Part shown: piece by piece, positions 5,938 through 7,657 of the stretch
How the letters are laid out: the number at the start of each line of letters is the position of its first letter
Position numbering within the stretch: position 1 is the first letter of the stretch
Source of the DNA: Nitrosomonas sp.
GTDB taxonomy: Bacteria > Pseudomonadota > Gammaproteobacteria > Burkholderiales > Nitrosomonadaceae
Direction: 5' to 3'
NCBI GenBank assembly: GCA_029881855.1
Contig: JAOULU010000075.1
Location: 1 to 7,657, forward strand
DNA: 7,657 nucleotides
Program-made: the position numbers and the translations under genes
The notes under the pieces: model-generated
Database searches by the model: none
What the model saw: the letters and a program-made list of their open reading frames with translations, nothing else
Told to the model about the DNA's origin: nothing

Positions 5938-7657
5938 CTAAACGATAACAATACTGTTACGTGTTTTCTTTGCTTCATATAATGCAGTATCGGCCGCTAA
6001 ATAAAGAGAATCTATTTGCATATCTCTGGCAGTAGTGCAGACTTTGCAGACAATTGATATGGTAAGGAAATCGTGAGCTTTACTACGTTTGTGTTTTATC
6101 GCTAAAGCGATAACACCCAGTTGAATCTTTCTTATAATTTTGTTAACTTGCTTTGCATCCATATTATTGAAAATAATACCGAATTCTTCTCCGCCGAGTC
6201 TAAATACAAAGTCATTCGGACGTTTAAGGGTGTGTTTGAGCAGATGCGCAACTTGTGTTAGCGCATGGTCACCTGCTTGATGACCATAAAAGTCATTATA
6301 TTCTTTGAAGAAATCAATATCTATAATACATAGAGTAATTGATGTTTCCATGCGTTGAGCAAGCTTAAGTTGTTGCTCTAGAATATTATCAAAATGTCGC
6401 CGATTGAATAAGGTTGTTAATTTATCAGTAATAGAAAGTTCTTCAAGCCTTTTTTTGTCCGTTATATTTTGAAGTATGTTTGTAAATCCTCTGTTATTTA
6501 TGTTGTTTTCTAAAATAGGGATCAAAATAGAATGGAACCAAATAGTTTCATTGTTTTGATTAGTTCGGCTTATTTCACCTTCCCATGATTGATCAGTTTG
6601 AATTGTTTTGGTTATGGTTGAATAAAGAGGGTCTTTTTCTTGACCAGGGAGGAAGAAGAAACTTTGTTTATCAATAAAATCAGATTTTATCCCTTCCAGT
6701 GCGCGGCAAAGTGAATTACTGATGTCTTTGATGTGGCCTTCAGTGTCTAAATGAGCAATCATAATATTCTGATCTATTAAGGTTGCTCTGTTATCGATTA
6801 GAATCTGGGCTTCGGAAGAGCGATGACTAATGATCAAACCTAGCCATATGGCAAATAGAACTGCGGCAAGACAAAGCAGCAATATTTCCAATTTAAATTG
6901 GTTGATGGATTGCTCCAGTAAATTGTTGTCGACAGAGAGTTCATTGTTTTGGTGTTCAATTATTTGACCTAAAAGCCCCATAATTTGCTGACTCAGTGGT
7001 ATGGCCTGATCTCTTAATAAATAATTAGCGCGATTCCAGTCATCACTTTTCCTTATTTCTAGGGTTCTATTGGATAAAGAAATAAGTTGCTCTCGATTTT
7101 CACTGAGTATGCTAAAGACTGATAGTTGATGGGGTGAAAATAGTTTTTGTTCAGACACTAAATGTTCAAAGTGCTGTTGATTCTCTGCCCAACTTATCTC
7201 AAAATCTTCAATAAAATATGTGTGCCCCGTTATAATATACGAGCGTATGTGTACCAGTGCTTTGCCTAATGTATTGCGAAACTTAATTAAACTTATTAAA
7301 AGTTCCTTGCGTTCTTGGTTAATCTCAAGGGATTCTTCTAAATCAACCAGTTGCATTATTCTATCCGTCATAGATAACAATAACGGAACAACTTCTTCGG
7401 TAAGTAACTGATTGGCCGGCAGATTGCTGTCCCTATTGGACACGTCATAAATTTCAAACTGCGTTTTCTCCAATTTATTAAGAAGGGCTTGAAGTTCTTT
7501 AAAATGTATTGTGTTTTCGTTATGTGTCCAATGTTCGGATAATTGCAACATTTCTACTTCTGCCGCACGGATTTTTATCCAGGTCTCTCGTAAATTATTG
7601 TCAAAATGATCTTCTTTTAACAACAGCCATCCACGCAAAGAGCTTAGTGCCTGATTG
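5938..7657 (-). CDS. Membrane sensor-PAS-GGDEF diguanylate cyclase, N-terminus cut by window
   Basis: This protein is predicted to make cyclic di-GMP from two GTP in response to a periplasmic or membrane signal. The frame stays open to the right edge. A TTG at 7636-7638 is unlikely to be the start, because codons before it read NQALSSL and continue into an ALSSLRGWLLL motif seen in chemoreceptor-type helical sensor domains; the first membrane helix should lie outside the window. Counting from that TTG: a helical sensor region to about 245, a transmembrane helix at 250-270, a PAS-like domain at about 280-395, and a GGDEF domain at about 400-566. The active-site motif is GGEEF (482-486). The metal-binding Asp440 is in DIDFFKEYND, and the inhibitory I-site RPND (473-476) is five residues before GGEEF. 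The usual SIG of the domain reads SIV (528-530). Activity is inferred. Confidence 0.93.
   Translation of the reverse strand, partial: NQALSSLRGWLLLKEDHFDNNLRETWIKIRAAEVEMLQLSEHWTHNENTIHFKELQALLNKLEKTQFEIYDVSNRDSNLPANQLLTEEVVPLLLSMTDRIMQLVDLEESLEINQERKELLISLIKFRNTLGKALVHIRSYIITGHTYFIEDFEISWAENQQHFEHLVSEQKLFSPHQLSVFSILSENREQLISLSNRTLEIRKSDDWNRANYLLRDQAIPLSQQIMGLLGQIIEHQNNELSVDNNLLEQSINQFKLEILLLCLAAVLFAIWLGLIISHRSSEAQILIDNRATLIDQNIMIAHLDTEGHIKDISNSLCRALEGIKSDFIDKQSFFFLPGQEKDPLYSTITKTIQTDQSWEGEISRTNQNNETIWFHSILIPILENNINNRGFTNILQNITDKKRLEELSITDKLTTLFNRRHFDNILEQQLKLAQRMETSITLCIIDIDFFKEYNDFYGHQAGDHALTQVAHLLKHTLKRPNDFVFRLGGEEFGIIFNNMDAKQVNKIIRKIQLGVIALAIKHKRSKAHDFLTISIVCKVCTTARDMQIDSLYLAADTALYEAKKTRNSIVIV

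Overview
The window reads as chromosomal DNA from a gammaproteobacterium of moderate-to-low GC content. GcvT and Tpx resemble the E. coli proteins closely. The glycine decarboxylase P-protein is split into two subunits, as in Legionella- and Thiotrichales-like lineages rather than enterics. No species can be named from the sequence. No tRNA, rRNA, CRISPR, transposase or phage gene was seen.

Layout. (1) Positions 4495 down to 1, minus strand: a glycine cleavage operon. It starts with a candidate sigma70-type promoter (4466-4495) and a tandem glycine riboswitch (about 4242-4447) with a hairpin and U-tract (4215-4239). Then follow gcvT (GTG start), gcvH, gcvPA, a thiol peroxidase gene (tpx), and the first 218 codons of gcvPB, which is cut by the left edge. 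(2) Positions 4721-5925, plus strand: a CsgA/C-factor-like short-chain dehydrogenase followed 53 nt later by a GNAT acetyltransferase, probably co-transcribed and diverging from the gcv operon. (3) Positions 5938-7657, minus strand: a membrane-anchored sensor/PAS/GGDEF diguanylate cyclase converging on the GNAT gene. Its N-terminus lies beyond the right edge.

How the genes work together. GcvPA/GcvPB decarboxylate glycine with pyridoxal phosphate and load the aminomethyl group on lipoyl-GcvH. GcvT passes the one-carbon unit to tetrahydrofolate. The L-protein is not in the window. The riboswitch should switch the operon on when glycine is plentiful. The notable feature is tpx, a complete and apparently active thiol peroxidase gene placed between the two P-protein subunit genes and so probably read from the glycine-controlled transcript. 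The SDR and GNAT have recognisable folds but no assignable substrates. The cyclase has an intact GGEEF active site and an inhibitory RxxD site.

No wholly new system was found. The points most worth a second look are the tpx insertion, the extra hairpin and expression platform of the riboswitch, and an 18-codon reading frame that ends one base before gcvPA.
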